A DNA stretch of 64,000 bases from Dicaeum eximium (lineage: Eukaryota > Chordata > Aves > Passeriformes > Dicaeidae): positions 1,518,360-1,582,359 of the forward strand of contig VWZP01002201.1 of NCBI GenBank assembly GCA_013396995.1, read 5' to 3'. A program made the translations under genes and the position numbers. The notes under the pieces were generated by a model that saw nothing but the letters and a program-made list of their open reading frames with translations, had not been told where the DNA came from and searched no databases. Below are positions 13,086 through 24,717 of this stretch, piece after piece (the first letter of the stretch is position 1; every line of letters starts with the position of its first letter).

Positions 13086-14717
13086 AAAGGAAACCAGTTA
13101 CCAAGATGAGTTATTAGAGGTAAATTGGGTTAAATGTAAGTCCAGAAAAATATAATCTCTACATATACGGTACTATTTCAAATATTTTGTGTGATGTTTT
13201 GATCACTGTTTCTTCTGGAGGAAGCTACTGCTAACCTTGGAAAAGACAGGAAGGTTAACTTTAAATTGAGCTTCCTGCTAGTAAAAAAATTATTGAAGTC
13301 TATTATTAATTCACAATAAAAGTGAGTATTTTGAATAACTAAAGGGATGCTTGCAGAGTAGGTAATACTGGTCACACTCAGAAATACTTTCCTTTTAGGG
13401 CATGGGTGGAATAGTGTAGGAACAGGACCAATATTTTAGTCAGCAAAGCATCAAGGAAGCTCCTGGAAGAATATGGTATACATTAGTTTAAGGGACAGCT
13501 AGATATCTCTGAAATTATCTAAGAAGGTTAACACAAATTGAAGGCGGTATGAAGGTAAGGGCAGAGACTGGTTTAATTAGAGATTTAATTAAGGATGAAA
13601 TTGTATTAGCTAAGCTGAGCTGGCAATTATCAGGCAATAACCTGTGGAATGGGGATCTTCCCTCCTACAGCCTCACATGAGGCTGAGGGAGCCGGGCCCA
13701 GAGTGTGTCTCCTCACTGTGCTGGTGAACACGTGTATTGGACCCTGTGACATCTGTGAACTTGCAGCAGCTTGAACCTTGATTCCAACCTGGATACCAGA
13801 GCAGCTGGAGAGCATTGTAAAAAAAAACATAACAACTGATGCCAACAACTAAAAAAAATCCTTTCCAGTTTCAAAAAAAAATTGTCTGGGGAAGTGTCAG
13901 AGCACATCCAAAACCTCCCTGGGCGTTGTCCCGATTCTTAGTGATGCAGAAGGGAGAAGTAACATGGAAAGCATTTGAGAGGTCTCTCTCTGGCAGGGTA
14001 ATGCATGAGCATGTACACACAGACTCTTGCTTACCTCTAGCAAACCTTGAGCTCGGGGAGTTGTAAGCTTTTGTTACCCATTTTATACCCAAAAGAAGCA
14101 GAAGTCCTTCTACAATGAGAAACGCCATTTTCTTCTCCTTTGCTGTAGAAAATCCTGCTCTCCATGGAACCCAAGAAATTTGCGCTCCGCAGTAAATGAG
14201 AATGAGGTTTAGTGTAAAAGACTCGGTGTATTTCCTCCCCCCTCCCAAGCTTTCTTTCATTTCCTCTGGGGTTTGTTTTGTACTCAGAGGGAGTGCGAGA
14301 TGCACAGGGAGAGGAGCCACAGTGGTGCTTTCATGGCAGTGCTGAAGCAAATCACTTGGCTTGCTGCTCCAGGCATCTGCAGGCACCTTGGGCTGTGCCA
14401 CAGTGCTGTGCTGGCTCCGGAGGCCCAGCTATTTTAAATCATAATAGTGGCACAGTGTGCTTGCCTTCTTTCAAAGAGCCTGGGCAAGCCACGCTGAGCT
14501 GATTTTCTTGGCACACTGCGTACCTATAATTTTGTCTTAATGTTTTGTAATGGTGGTATCTGGGCACAGAATCAAAAAGCTCCACTGAATATATAAGATT
14601 TTTTCTTTTTTTTTCAAAAGAAAAACACAACAACAAACACATTCTTTGTTTTTAGATTGATAATGTTCCTTCCAACAGCTATAGATCTTAAAGAACAAAG
14701 AAAGTTACTGGGGAAAA

Positions 14718-14763
14718 AAAAAAGGGAAAAGAAACTTCATAAAAAAGGGAAAAGAAACTTCAT
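14718..14763 (+). repeat. Perfect 23-bp tandem duplication
   Basis: Two identical 23-bp units (A6-GGG-A4-GAAACTTCAT) lie head to tail at 14718-14740 and 14741-14763. The identity indicates a recent slippage duplication in an A-rich tract. Confidence 0.9.
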
Positions 14764-15215
14764 GATTGTAGGAAATGTTTTGAGGCTTTTTTGGCTAGAT
14801 TGTCCAGGTGTTTTGTTTGTGATTTTTTTTCTACCATGATTTTGGTTCTCTGGTAATATTCTAAAGTGACTAGGTTAGTCAGGACAGTGAGAAATAAATT
14901 ATAAACTTCTATGAACTACCTGAAAAGCCATGCATGTGCTCTGATGAGCTGACTTAGTCTAAGAGAATTGTCTGATAGTCACAGTTTATTCTGTGTTGAT
15001 TTCCATTTTTTTGTGCTGTTCAAGGAAGTACAAGTCAGACAGAGGATCTAGTTCTGTTGCTCCCCATTTCATGTCCCAATGGACTGGTTTTCAGAAGTGG
15101 TGGCAGACCTGTTGGGGCTGTGGGGGCTCAGCATCACTGAAAAGTCAGCCCCTACCTCTGCTCTGAAAAGGAATTTGATGCCATGTTGCCTGTACAGGGC
15201 TGGAGAGGCAGCTGC

Positions 15216-15263
15216 TTTTCACAGTGAGGACACTGAGCACCTGAAAAGCTGAACCTACCCTTG
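15216..15263 (+). repeat. MIR-like core fragment (weak)
   Basis: TTTTCACAGTGAGGACACTGAG-CAC followed by a CTTGC end resembles the sense MIR core (TTTTACAG, GAGG, ACTGAG-CAC, CTTGCC). It is only about 50 bp, so chance similarity is possible. Confidence 0.33.
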
Positions 15264-16141
15264 CTAATCTCTATGAAAACAGGAAGAGTAGAGTTCAACA
15301 GGGTTCTCAAACAATCTGTAATTTAGGATAATGGTGTAATTAACCTCATGATAATAGCATGAAATGGATAAGCACGGATGGGGCTCCATTCAAGTACAAA
15401 CAGAAGACCCAATTTCAACTGCAAAGTGACCAAGAGGGACTTTTCTGTTCCTGTTTTCTATTCATTGTATGAAATTGGTAAATGCTCCCTACCTATGCTA
15501 TTAGGGATGAGGCTGAAGAAGATTAACTTCTGAATACAAAGTAAAAAAAAGAGAATGAGTGAGCTGTTATTGGCATCTTTTTTTGCTAGAGATGCACCAC
15601 AGTAGTTACTGTAGTGTTGCAAATGAGAACTTTTTGTGCATGGATTTTTTTTGGCCATTTCTAACTACTTCCTATGCATCAGTAACCAGCTATTCTTAAA
15701 CCCAATATTGAGAAATTGCTGTGATCAAAAGTGTTCCTATTTTCTCAGTGATTTTTTTTATTCCTCAACTCTGAAGAAAGGGCTTTCCCCTACCATAGGA
15801 AAGTTACCATGGTATGTTTCACCTATTTTTTCTCTTCTTCCGTTTTACCTTAGATTTGTGTATTTTCTGTGACTGCTGGTGCTGATGCTTTCCCTGAGCA
15901 TTCAGGTTTGACTGCTTCTGTCAAAGGCTTTCTGAAGTCATCCTTGGTTTCCAGAGGCAAGAAGAGAGGACAGCTTGGTTGTGGTTCATTGTTGGAATCC
16001 AGAGCACAGAGAATGTTTCTCTGCCTGTTTTAGGAGGCTCTGATCCTCAGCAGAACACTGCTTTTAACCTTTGTCCCTGGAAAAAAATTATCAAAGCTCT
16101 AGGATGAGTTAGAGCACACAGGTGTGAATTAGGCAGTAATA

Positions 16142-16638
16142 TGTAGTGGTGGTGGTTTATCATAGGGTGAGGAATTTAGGGGTTTAGGATTTTAATATGA
16201 GAATGAATAGGAGACAAGATGGAGGATTTGGGGTGTTGCCTCTTCTTCCTTCTTGTCCCTCTTCAGCTCCATTTTCTGTAGTACTGGTGGCAGAAAGTAA
16301 TTGGTTAGAGAGAGTAGCAATGTGGAAGTTATGTGTATAGATTAGTAGAAGTTATTGGTAGAAAAGTAAAAACAAAGTACATATTAGAAAGTAATTGGGT
16401 TAAACAGCTTTAAAAGGCCTCAATTTTGGGTGTTTGGGGTCCATTTTGTGCCTTGCTTCTTGCATTCTAAGTCTGGTGTGTGCAGATGGTGTGCTGAACT
16501 TAAGATAAGAATAAACAAAACCCTGAAGACAGAGAGAAATAGAGTCCTGCATGTTCTTCATACTTGGAAGAGAACTCAGCAGGGGAACCCCCTCCAAAGG
16601 GCCCAGGGGGTGGGTTCCCACACTTGTTGGGACCACCA
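16142..16638 (+). mobile_element. Solo LTR of an endogenous retrovirus, sense to KCNQ1
   Basis: The element reads like a songbird ERV LTR. It begins near TGTAGTGGTGGTGG and ends near GACCACCA, so a short TGGTGGT-type inverted repeat sits close to each end. In between lie an AT-rich U3, a TATA-like TTTAAAAGG at 16409-16417, a poly(A) signal AATAAA at 16510-16515, and an imperfect hairpin (GGGAACCCCC / GGGGGTGGGTTCCC, about 16583-16619) downstream in the presumed R-U5. I saw no retroviral coding on either side, so it is a solo LTR. No convincing target-site duplication was found and the exact ends are uncertain by some tens of bases. It lies in the transcribed orientation of KCNQ1. Confidence 0.78.
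16510..16515 (+). terminator. LTR poly(A) signal AATAAA (sense)
   Basis: Canonical hexamer located where an LTR R region needs it, about 100 bp after the TATA-like box. It lies in sense orientation within the KCNQ1 intron. Confidence 0.65.
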
Positions 16639-19600
16639 GAAAACCCAGCAGTTCATGGTAGTCAGTAGACCCAAAGCTGTTCCAAAAGTGTGTTTTGTTT
16701 CCAGACAAGGGGATTTGATTTCAGAAAATCAGTCTCTCTAGCTAGTTGTAGGGAGGCAGATTGGTTAAAGTTTATAACCTCTTTTTGTTTAGCCCCTGGA
16801 GCAGGGCCATGGAGTCTCATGTTTCCTGTATAAAGAGAGATCTGTACTCGGTCAGAAGGTAACCAGGCAAGGTACATGAAGGCTGCAGGGTGAATGGCTC
16901 TTTCAACAATTAAATCAGTTTGGGGTCTTGAAGATCCCAGCAGTGAGTTGTCTCAAGATAGTGTTGAGCAGGCAAAATTCATAAAACCTTCAGAGGGCCA
17001 AAATAACCACCCTTGAGAAAACAAAACAAAGCTTCAGAAAATACTAAACAGTAAAAAAATTCCTACAAATCTGATAATCCTTATGAAGTTCTCTGGCTCT
17101 TGGGAAATCAGAGGAGGTGGAAGCTACTCATGTCTTCATTTCCTTCCCAGTGAGCCTTGTGTGCTTTGGCTGTTCATGTGCATACCCATGGCCAGTGGTA
17201 TCTCATGCAAAATGTCTTGGTGTACTGTTGTTTTGGGAGCAAATGCACCAATGCACCTTGAGTTTGAGGATTAGGGATCTTAAATAGCCATTCCTGCAAA
17301 CAGGATTCCCCTTGCTCCCTTCTTCCTGATGCTGAAGGTGTCACTATACAATTAGTAAATCTGTTACACTTATGTCACTGTCTACTATACTATTATGTCA
17401 CTATACAATTAGAGCTCTCAGGCTAAAAAAGAAGACAGGAAGAAAATAAACAGACTCTGAGAAATATTGAGTTCAAAAAACAGCAGACTTGACAGCATTA
17501 TGAGAGATGCAGTAGTGAACCTTTGTGTTTTTATAATCTGATTTTCCTGGTTCCATCAAATTAGTGAGGAAATGCATCACTTGTTTATTTTGCTCATTTA
17601 TCTGCTGGTGCACTGTAGCCTTTCCAGTAGCATGCTGTATGATTATTTTCTTTTGCAGGAATTTGGAGAGTAAATCCTATCAAGAAGAAAAGAAAATGTT
17701 AGGCATCTGATTTTGACCATCTTTCCACGTGCTTTAGGGAAGTTTGCAAATTGTCTTGATGCGTGTTAAATCCATCCTTGAATATCAGCAAGTTAACTCC
17801 CCCAGCACAGCAGTCTAAACCTTGCCACTTCCAGTGTGTAGCTTTAAAACATTAGAAAACGTCATGTTGAGAAATACTAGGAAAAAAAAAAAATTAGAAA
17901 ACTGTACCTGAGCAGAAACATCACCAAAGCAATGATGGTTTATTTTAAAAACTTGTGAAAGGCCCAGTAGTTTTGGAATATTTGTGGGACCTTGGTTTTG
18001 GTGAAACCATGAGGCTGAGGCCTGAATTAATTTCATGTAATCTTAGGCATAAGATTGAATGTTGAAGGGATGAACTAACATCCCTTTCCAGGAGGCTGAG
18101 AAAATCTTTATCCTCAAGGCAGCTTCTGCAGAGAAGGTGGGGTGAGCCCAATCCTGCTGCAGTGTGCAGTGGGGAGCAGCAGCTGTCTCTGTGAGGTCCA
18201 GGCAATCTTCTGCTTTTTCTCGTGTTACAAGTGGCTCCACTGTGAGCTAGATTTTTGCAAGGATCTCCATAGATGGCCATACTTTTCCAGAAGTAAGCAT
18301 TTCTTGTGCTCTTTTCCCTCTCAGTTTCTGGTTTTCTAAAGGTACATCTGATAGAAAGCTGTTCAAATATTTGTCTTTAAACAAATGGGCTGGACAAGTG
18401 CTCAGCACTGGGGAGAGAGCGCTGGGTTTTCCTGATATTGACTGGTGCCTGTTTTGTTGTGATTTTTATGGAATACTAATTACTTTTTTTTGTTCTCTGC
18501 TTAAGCTAAGCAAGAATTAGGTATAAAGTCTGGCTCACTAAGTGTGTGAGGTTATGCCAAGCGGTCTCAGAGTCCTTTTCTGGCAACAATGGGCTGTTGT
18601 TGAGTATCCTCATGCAGGTTAACCACAGAGCTGCTCCTGAGAATCCTTCTGATTTATGATGACATTGTTGGCAGCAGCAGAAAGCCCTCTGGCAGTGCTT
18701 TCCACAGTGCTGTGTCAGCAGTTTCTTAGATATACACACACACTTAATACACGTATTTATAGCAGGGAATTCTGGCCCAGTTCTAGAATTCGTCCTGTTT
18801 TTCTTTGCACTTGAGTGATGTTTATTCAGCAGTAATGTGTCTACCTATGTCTCAGGTTGCAAATTTAGTATCTATACAAATATCAAAACTATTCCAGTCA
18901 GAACAGCCCTGGGAAATTAATGAAATTAATTATATTGATCATGTGTTGCAAATGCCTTGCTAGGAGGAATTCCCTGGGAGGGAAAGAGGCAAGAATTCTG
19001 GTTCTGCAATGATACAACTTGTCTCAATAAAGCACATATAATGCTATTAGAGAAGCAGCTCTGAATTCTCATATACAATAACTATAATACAATTATTATT
19101 TGTCATCAGAACAGAGCTTCTGTTGTGTTTGAAAGACATGGCTTTTCCAAATTGAAGGAAAAAAAGGCCTTTGATCTGCATTTAGCAGAATTTGCATTAA
19201 AATGTTGATTTCCTGTAGTATCATTCTTGATACCCTCTTTCTACCTTTCCCTCTGTCCCCCAGGAATTAAAGAAGCTCCACCCTGCCTTGGCTTATATAT
19301 GATTTGTCCTTCATCTGTTTCTTATTGCTGTTCTCTTCTTAGGCAAAAATCCTGATAAAAACTCCACAGATGTAGAACTCAGGAGATTTGCATGTTCAAC
19401 CTTTATCTGAATGTTTTTGAGGTTGGTTTTTTCTGTTGTTTTGGGTTTTTTTGGGTTGGTCTTTTGTTTTTTTTTTTTTAGTTTTGGGAGGCTCCCCAGT
19501 CTTTGATTTGTCTAGAACAAGCTACAGTTTTTTCTGTTCTGAGGCAGTCACATAATGAAATGGATAACACCAATTTCTAGAAGGCAGCCTGTGGACTATG

Positions 19601-20642
19601 CTCAGGTCCAGTCGACATCAGGAACAGTCACACAATTCAGGCTCTTAATCTTTTCTTCTAGTTTGTGAATGCACAGATAAAAAGAAGTGAAAGCACACAG
19701 GCAGCTTCTTTATTATTATATTGGTATTTTATTGCATCTTGTAAGCAGCACATCACGTGCAGGCACCAGAGGCCTGGCCTTTTCTTCCATTATGTCACTT
19801 CCTACTATGATGTTGTCCAGGATCTTAATAGACCTCTCAAGGAAATAATTTAACACCACCCACTGAAGAAACATTTCCTTCTTAATTTTGCAAAGCCTAT
19901 TGCAGTTAATATCTAGACATGCCTAGATTTGGGGTTGTCTGTTTTTCCTAAAGAAATTCTTACAGGATATGAGTGACTAATAATTTGTTGGATAAAGGAG
20001 GTCCTTGATTGATTAACATTCTGCCTTTCTACGGGTTTATTTTGAATTACTTGCTTGACACAGTAGGATTTCAAAAAATGCAGAGTTCTTTCATACTGTG
20101 GAATTATTCCTGGTCACAAAGTGCATTAAATGCAGCATAAAGGCTTCAGTAAAGAGTATACAGTAACATTCTTACAGAGATCATTGATGCAGTTCTCAAG
20201 CTCAGCCATAACGTTTTTTCCAGGTTCTTCCCAGTTTCTCCCCACTCACCTTTTTTCTCTTGTTTTTCTCTTGTTTACATTTGACTGGGATGTTTTTTTC
20301 TGCGTTGTTTAGGCTCAGACAGGATTAATTGTCAGTGCTGGGAAAGACTCCTGCACTCACTTGTGTTTTCTCAATCTTGGCATCACCCCCACCAGGCCTG
20401 AATATCACACAAAGTGAAAGTCCTGGGGTTTTGCTGCTTGGGAGCATGGGCTAAATAACTGCTAAGGGATTTGCTGCTGGCATCTCTGTATTGGGAAGAT
20501 GAAATCTATCATTTTCCAGACAGTTATACTGTGGATTTCACATAATTAGCAAGAAATCACATCCTTAGCCCAAAATCTTGTCTTATCAGAATTAAGTTTT
20601 CTGCTTCAGAAGATGGAGGGCTAGAGCTTTTCTTAAAAAGTC

Positions 20643-20658
20643 TTTTTTTTTTTAAAAT

Positions 20659-20693
<35 letters not shown>
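20643..20693. repeat. Long poly-T tract (T11 ... T34)
   Basis: An 11-T run, a short AT interruption, then 34 consecutive T (20660-20693). It could be the poly(A) tail of an antisense retrocopy, but no source sequence was recognised beside it. Length in the assembly may be unreliable. Confidence 0.85.
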
Positions 20694-20694
<1 letters not shown>

Positions 20695-21279
20695 GACAGA
20701 AATTCATTTCTTGTTGACATTGCTCTTAGAAAAGGTAATTAATTTGAGGTTTCAAAAAACCTTTGATATTCAGCATTAAGGAAATCAGGCCCAAGGGTTG
20801 TACTTTGGCAGAACTACTGAAGAATTATCATTTCACAGGAAACATGGGATAGACTATACAACCCCTAATGTATTTGTTACAGCTTTTCTTATTATCTGAG
20901 AGAACATCTGATCCATTCTGCAATTTTAAATATACATTTTGATGATTTTTATAAAACCTTCTACAATTAAGCGCATGTCAAATGCTGACTGAATGAGGAT
21001 ATGCAATGCCCTCTTAAGGCTTTCATTTTATGAGCATAGAAAGTGAGTTTTCTTGTCTGTCTTTTAAGTCCTGTAATAATTTCTGCTTCCATAAATGCAC
21101 TGTTGGTGAGGTGATATTATTTATCAGTGTACAAGCAGTTTGCTGTGTTGGGTAAATAAGGATGTAATTCCAGGAAAGCTCAAAAATTAAGTTTTAGTGA
21201 AATGAAAAAACAACTCTCTACTAAGAGTGTGTGTGTGCATATGCACATCTAGCTAAGTGTGAAATTGGTTTGGGTAGGG

Positions 21280-21310
21280 AAAATAAATAAATCAATAAGT
21301 AAATAAATAT
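21280..21310. repeat. AAAT-type simple repeat
   Basis: Imperfect run of AAAT/AAGT units, preceded at 21228-21248 by a short GT run and the perfect palindrome TGTGCATATGCACA. Confidence 0.8.
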
Positions 21311-21583
21311 AGCTGTGAGTCCCTTGAATGTGTCCTGGTCCTCTTGGAGTGTGTCAGGCAGCATATCCCTGTCCTAAGCACAACAAAGTGTCTGGCAGGG
21401 TCCCTGTGCCTGCTTGTAATCAGCCAGACAGCATCTGCAGAGGAGGGTGAGATACACCGCAAATTAAAATGCAAAGGGGAAGCCAGGACATAAAAGAGAT
21501 AAAACAAACTTGCCATGAGCTACTGTTGTGGCTACTTTTACCATAAATTCAGCTGAGTAAAACTGCCAGGCTCTTTCCTCAGT

Positions 21584-21868
21584 ATTCACAGAATCCCAGC
21601 ATGGGTAAGGCTGGAAGGGACCACAGTGAGTGACCTGGTGCAAGCTCCCTGCTCGAGCAGGGCCATCCCAGAGCACGTGGCATGGGATTGTGTCCAGGCA
21701 ATTCTTGAATATCACCAGTGAGGGAGAATCCACAACCTCTCTGGGCAGCCTGTCCCAGGGCTCAGTCACCTGTCCCTTCATCCAGGTCATTGATGAACAA
21801 GTTAAACAAGACTGGACCCAGTGTTGAACCTTGGAGGACACCACTATAGGGACATTGATTCCAACCTT
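21584..21868 (-). mobile_element. CR1 LINE fragment with internal deletion
   Basis: Reading on +, it opens with the reverse of the CR1 3' terminus (ATTCACAGAATC...), then GGCTGGAAGGGACCA and the conserved GGGCAGCCTGTCCCAG block of the 3' UTR. At about 21772 it jumps to a block (TCATTGATGAACAAGTTAAA...GGACCCAGT) that in intact CR1 lies several hundred bases further into ORF2. An internal segment is therefore missing. It is 5'-truncated, as most CR1 copies are, and antisense to KCNQ1. Confidence 0.9.
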
Positions 21869-23304
21869 CTGGAATTAAGGGTGATGCAATGCAGTGGTGC
21901 TTAAGAATCAGTCAGCTGTTTTCAAGATTGTTTTTACTCTAACTTCTGTGTAAATCTCATTAATCTCAATGTGACTACAAGCAGGCTCAAGAAAAAGGCA
22001 GTAAGTTTCTGGAACTGGCTCTGGAAAGCACCAAGGACTGAGCAGCAATAGCTGTATTTAACCCTTAATCTAATGGAGACACCTCTTCTTTACATACTTC
22101 CCTGAAACATTAAAAAAAGTAAAACACACGTGAATGGCAAAATCTAACAAAGGTAGAGAGTGGACATCAGCATAATACAGAATTGCTTGGCTTTATCTTG
22201 CAAGTTGGGCTGAAGCACAAGTGAACAATTACACATCTCTTTATTTAGGCTGCTTTAACCCACTGGACTCTGCTGACCTTCCCTGCAGCAGGTTGCTTTC
22301 TCCAACAGGTCTAGTACATTTAAGTGTAAGGTGTAGTACATTTAAGGTGTAGTACATTTCAAGGTTATTTGTTAATTTTTAAAAAACTTTGTTTGAAAGG
22401 ATCTGTTCCCAAATTTAATGTTGCACACGTGGCTTTAATTCCTCAAGGTACTTAAGTATGTGCAATGTGTAAGTATAAATGATTACTGTCCAGTTCAGTT
22501 GGAAGTACTGTTGCTTTAGATTTATGTTCTGCTTGAGTAGCTTGTTGAACAAAGGTCCTCATTTGTAGTTAGGTTGTTTGGTTTGTTTTTTTTTCACTAA
22601 CTTTAAAAACAACTCTGACTTTACTGTTTTTAAAAAGCTTCCAGCTTTTACAAGGAGAATGGAATCACAAGTGCCATGGCTTTTTGTTCCTGTATGTATA
22701 AATCCTGCTGAATGTGTGAAAGCAGAGGACCCTAACCAGATGCCCAAAAATCCATGTATGTCTAGAAATTTTTAACTTTCTTAGAGTCTGATGATAAGGA
22801 CCAGACAATTTACCAGGACAAAAACTTCAGATACCCAAAGACCAGGTCACTGCAGTGAAATCAGGGCTGAACAACTTCATTTTATGTGCCAGTAAATTAC
22901 ATCTTACAGTGTTGACTGGTGAAAAGCAGCAGTCTCCTGTGTCCCATTCTTTATGCAGGACTCATGAGATTTCCTTCCAGTCTTTTACTCACCAGTCAGC
23001 ACAGTTGTATGGGATTTAGGAAGTCACTGATAAATCTCACATAGCAGTACAGATTGATGAGAATGAGGTATGATTAAAGCTGGAAGTGCTTTTAAGGTGT
23101 CTGCAAGGTGCACCCATGTGTGATTTTGCTCTTATTTTATGTAATGAAAAAGTTTTGTCACATTTTAGTCTTAGGACCAGACCCCTCAGGATGAAAATAA
23201 TTGTGACGTTCTACTTAGAAAGAAATTCATTACAAAAGTAAGAAAGTCACTCTTTTAGGGTGTGTAGGCTTTAGAGTAAGATGAGTTTTAGGCATCAGGG
23301 TGGT
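21869..23304. other. Intronic sequence between CR1 fragments
   Basis: No gene recognised. A short tandem array with unit core TAGTACATTTAAG lies at 22312-22364. Confidence 0.5.
22312..22364 (+). repeat. Short tandem repeat (TAGTACATTTAAG units)
   Basis: Three copies begin at about 22312, 22334 and 22350, separated by GTGTAAGGTG-type linkers. The last copy has one substitution. Confidence 0.8.
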
Positions 23305-23712
23305 GATGTAAGGTTTTCCTGGAGCCTTTTCTTCTCCAGGCTGAACAACCCCAGCTCTCTCAGCCTGTCTTCACAGGAGAGGTGCTTCAGACCTCTGATC
23401 AGCTCAGCAGCTTCCCTCTGGACCTGCTTCAACATGTCCATGTCATTTTTGTGCTGGAGGCCCCAGAGCTCCAGATGGGGTCCCAGAATAATGGAGTAGA
23501 GGGGCAGAATCACCTCCCCTGACCTGCTGGCCTCAATTATTTGGATACAGCCCAGGCTATAGCTGGCATTCTGGGCTGGAAGCAGGCACTGCTGGGTCAT
23601 ATTGAGCTTTTAATCCACAAACAGCCCCAGGTCTTTTTCTCCAGAGCTTGTCTTGATCCATTCTCTGCCCAGCCTGTATTTGAGCTTGAGGTTGTCCCAA
23701 CCCAGGTGCATC
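23305..23712 (-). mobile_element. CR1 LINE fragment, C-terminal ORF2
   Basis: The minus strand encodes a recognisable piece of the C-terminal end of the CR1 reverse-transcriptase ORF. An open segment of about 100 codons lies at 23295-23600 and includes the conserved block RLRELGLFSLEKKRLQ. On + the landmarks are TTCTCCAGGCTGAACAACCCCAG, then the CCCCAGGTCTTTTTCT block. Both the element's 3' UTR and its 5' part are missing. It is antisense to KCNQ1 and separated from the 21584 fragment by about 1.4 kb. The two pieces overlap different CR1 regions and need not be one insertion. Confidence 0.92.
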
Positions 23713-24425
23713 AAAGCCATGGAAATGTTGTAGAGTTAAGTGTTTGGTTATGTGCAGTCAGTGTAAGTTTACAGTGGAGGGAAAAACCCCATGAGTTAAA
23801 TTATTGTGAGCTTTACATTTGAACCCCAAAAGTCTTTAATTTAAAATGAAATCCCTATTTTATGAGAGATTGAATGATGGAATTGAGGGATGAAAATATG
23901 AGATTCCTTCAGCAGCTTCTTCCTAAAGATACAACCCACAAAAGCTTGAAATACTGAAAATTGGAAACAATAATAGTTACAGCTATGAAATGGGAAATTT
24001 TGCATTTAATGTGATTATATCAGTATCTGTCACCTCTTCCTAAGCCAACCATGACATCTCTTTCTATAGTTTTCCAATGAAAGCACTCATCTGTGTGCTC
24101 GTATGTAATCTGGCATATCTCCCATCTGTTCTTTGGATAATGAGTTGTTTGGGGTTTTTTTTCCTAAATGTAGTAATTCCTTGTCCATCAAAAATCATCT
24201 TGTTAAATACATACCGAGTAGGAGCTATGATGCTTGGTATTTTTCACTGAATAGTATTACATGAACATTTTCATAGCTCAACCTCTCATCTTTTATAGCT
24301 GTCTTAGAGTTAAAAGAGAAAGATAGGAGAAAAAGATCAGCTAATTAACTAACTGCTGACAAAGTCTGCAGATATGCAGAGAATGGGAGTTGCTTCAGGA
24401 AGGGAGAATTTCCATTTTTACAGGG

Positions 24426-24600
24426 GGCGGCGGTGCCCGCCTCACACTCGGGCCCGGCCGGCTCTCTCGCGCTCCCCCACACGGCAGCGCCGCGAGTGTG
24501 GGCCGGGCCCAGGCCGCCGCCCGAGATGGTGGCGGAGCGCAGCGGCCTGAGCCGGGGCGCGGCTTCTGAGCTCGGCGCTCAGCGGACACCGGGGCGAGGG
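24426..24600 (-). promoter_or_regulatory. CpG-rich block (U5 of the LTR)
   Basis: This is a dense CpG cluster with inverted repeats (for example CACACTCG pairing with CGAGTGTG about 40 bases later). Taken alone it would be called a CpG island or promoter, but its position next to the LTR poly(A) signal identifies it as R-U5 sequence. Survival of so many CpGs suggests a fairly young or germline-unmethylated element. Confidence 0.7.
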
Positions 24601-24653
24601 CAGAGGCAAGGGGCAGGGAAGAGACCTTTCCGTGTGTCAGTTCCGAGAAGAGC

Positions 24654-24659
24654 TTTATT
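24654..24659 (-). terminator. LTR poly(A) signal AATAAA (antisense)
   Basis: TTTATT on + is AATAAA on the minus strand, about 50 bp downstream of the LTR TATA box, which implies a short R region. Confidence 0.7.
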
Positions 24660-24708
24660 CCCCCTGAAGGGTCACTGACGGAAAAGGCAAAGCCATACAA
24701 TACAGTAG

Positions 24709-24717
24709 CTTATAAAC
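24709..24717 (-). promoter_or_regulatory. LTR TATA box (antisense)
   Basis: CTTATAAAC on + is GTTTATAAG on the minus strand. It lies in the correct order before the poly(A) signal of the same LTR. Confidence 0.65.

Larger units (their letters stand above)
8131..16141. other. Intronic sequence with only minor fossils
   Basis: Apart from the separately listed G-rich motifs, MIR-like fragments and a 23-bp tandem, no repeat family was recognised. The longest reading frame (13871-14401, minus, 176 codons) has no recognisable domain and no supporting signals. Confidence 0.55.
16639..21583. other. Intronic sequence, nothing recognised
   Basis: No gene or repeat family was recognised. A 16-bp sequence GTCACTATACAATTAG occurs twice (17340-17355 and 17397-17412). 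T-rich low-complexity DNA occurs at 19430-19482. Confidence 0.5.

Noticed and set aside
13871..14401. Longest open frame in the window (176 codons, minus)
   Set aside because: No recognisable domain; other frames are open in the same patch on both strands; no splice or poly(A) context.
24433..24700. Open frames and apparent CpG-island gene start
   Set aside because: They lie wholly inside the R-U5 region of a solo LTR.
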